Part shown: positions 5,940 through 6,069 of the stretch, piece after piece
Position numbering within the stretch: position 1 is the first letter of the stretch
Layout: each line of letters opens with the position of its first letter
Assembly (NCBI GenBank): GCA_023230025.1
Contig: JALNYD010000174.1
Location: forward strand, 1 to 6,069
Length of the DNA stretch: 6,069 bases
Reading direction: 5' to 3'
Source: Candidatus Cloacimonadota bacterium
GTDB lineage: Bacteria > Cloacimonadota > Cloacimonadia > Cloacimonadales > Cloacimonadaceae
Position numbers and translations under genes: made by a program
Notes under the pieces: model-generated
What the model was told of the DNA's origin: nothing
The model's database searches: none
The model's input: only the letters and a program-made list of their open reading frames with translations

Positions 5940-6067
5940 TTACGCATTCTCCGGCAATACTTTATAATCCACCTGGGTCACAATATACACTTTAGTATTG
6001 ACTCCAATCCGCTCTGCAGCAGAATGGCATCTGGAACTAATCTTGCAGCCATGCGGATATAGTCAAT
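5940..6067 (-). pseudogene. Possible decayed 3' end of an unknown gene
   Basis: Two minus-strand frames overlap here. One gives IDYIRMAARLVPDAILLQSG and stops at 5978. The other, one base over, carries RIGVNTKVYIVTQVDYKVLP and then ENA before a TAA at 5942-5940. Together they read like a single protein tail with a frameshift near 6005-6020. No family is recognised and neither frame has a start within the window. It could equally be chance open sequence. Confidence 0.2.
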
Positions 6068-6069
6068 GC

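Larger units (their letters stand above)
5760..6069. other. Non-coding or decayed region at the right edge
   Basis: About 310 bases after the broken transposase hold the 12-bp repeat pair and two doubtful minus-strand frames described separately. A plus-strand frame from a GTG at 5880 stays open to the window edge, but it lacks a ribosome binding site and family features. No RNA gene, CRISPR repeat or terminator was seen. Confidence 0.4.

Noticed and set aside
5880..6062. Plus-strand frame starting at GTG 5880
   Set aside because: There is no ribosome binding site, the composition is not family-like, and competing minus-strand frames are equally plausible.

Overview
The window holds the promoter-proximal half of a BREX phage-defence operon. 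It is transcribed leftward (minus strand) from about 5250 to beyond position 1. To its right is a rightward, decayed mobile-element zone (about 5490 to 6069). The DNA is bacterial: genes are tightly packed, and clear Shine-Dalgarno sites precede ATG or GTG starts. Base composition looks like mid-40s percent GC by eye. The host lineage cannot be fixed from this sequence. An anaerobic, Cloacimonadota-like bacterium is only a weak guess, based on the style of the IS5-type fragment and its neighbouring repeat.

Right to left on the minus strand the operon reads as follows. First is a 69-residue excisionase-type helix-turn-helix protein. Second is a 262-residue protein in the brxA position, divergent from and longer than ordinary BrxA. 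Third is brxB (DUF1788, 183 aa). Fourth is brxC (P-loop ATPase, 1145 aa). Last are the first 60 codons of pglX, the BREX adenine methyltransferase, which runs off the left edge. The gene order brxA-brxB-brxC-pglX is that of type 1 BREX, so pglZ and brxL would be expected further left, outside the window. Every junction is an overlap or a gap of 11 bp or less. Several Shine-Dalgarno sequences sit in the stop region of the preceding gene, so the genes are probably translated from one mRNA with coupling.

The roughly 310 bp between the regulator gene and the mobile-element zone (5186 to about 5496) carries no convincing gene. It holds a candidate leftward promoter and a few short palindromes. The IS5-type transposase has its own promoter and ribosome binding site but ends after 53 residues. 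There it joins a short repeat containing two 12-bp copies at an 18-bp period. The last 130 bases hold traces of a possible decayed reading frame.

In function, PglX is expected to methylate host DNA at a non-palindromic adenine site. BrxC, BrxB and the BrxA-like protein belong to the machinery that blocks replication of unmethylated phage. The small helix-turn-helix protein is the likely transcriptional controller of the operon.
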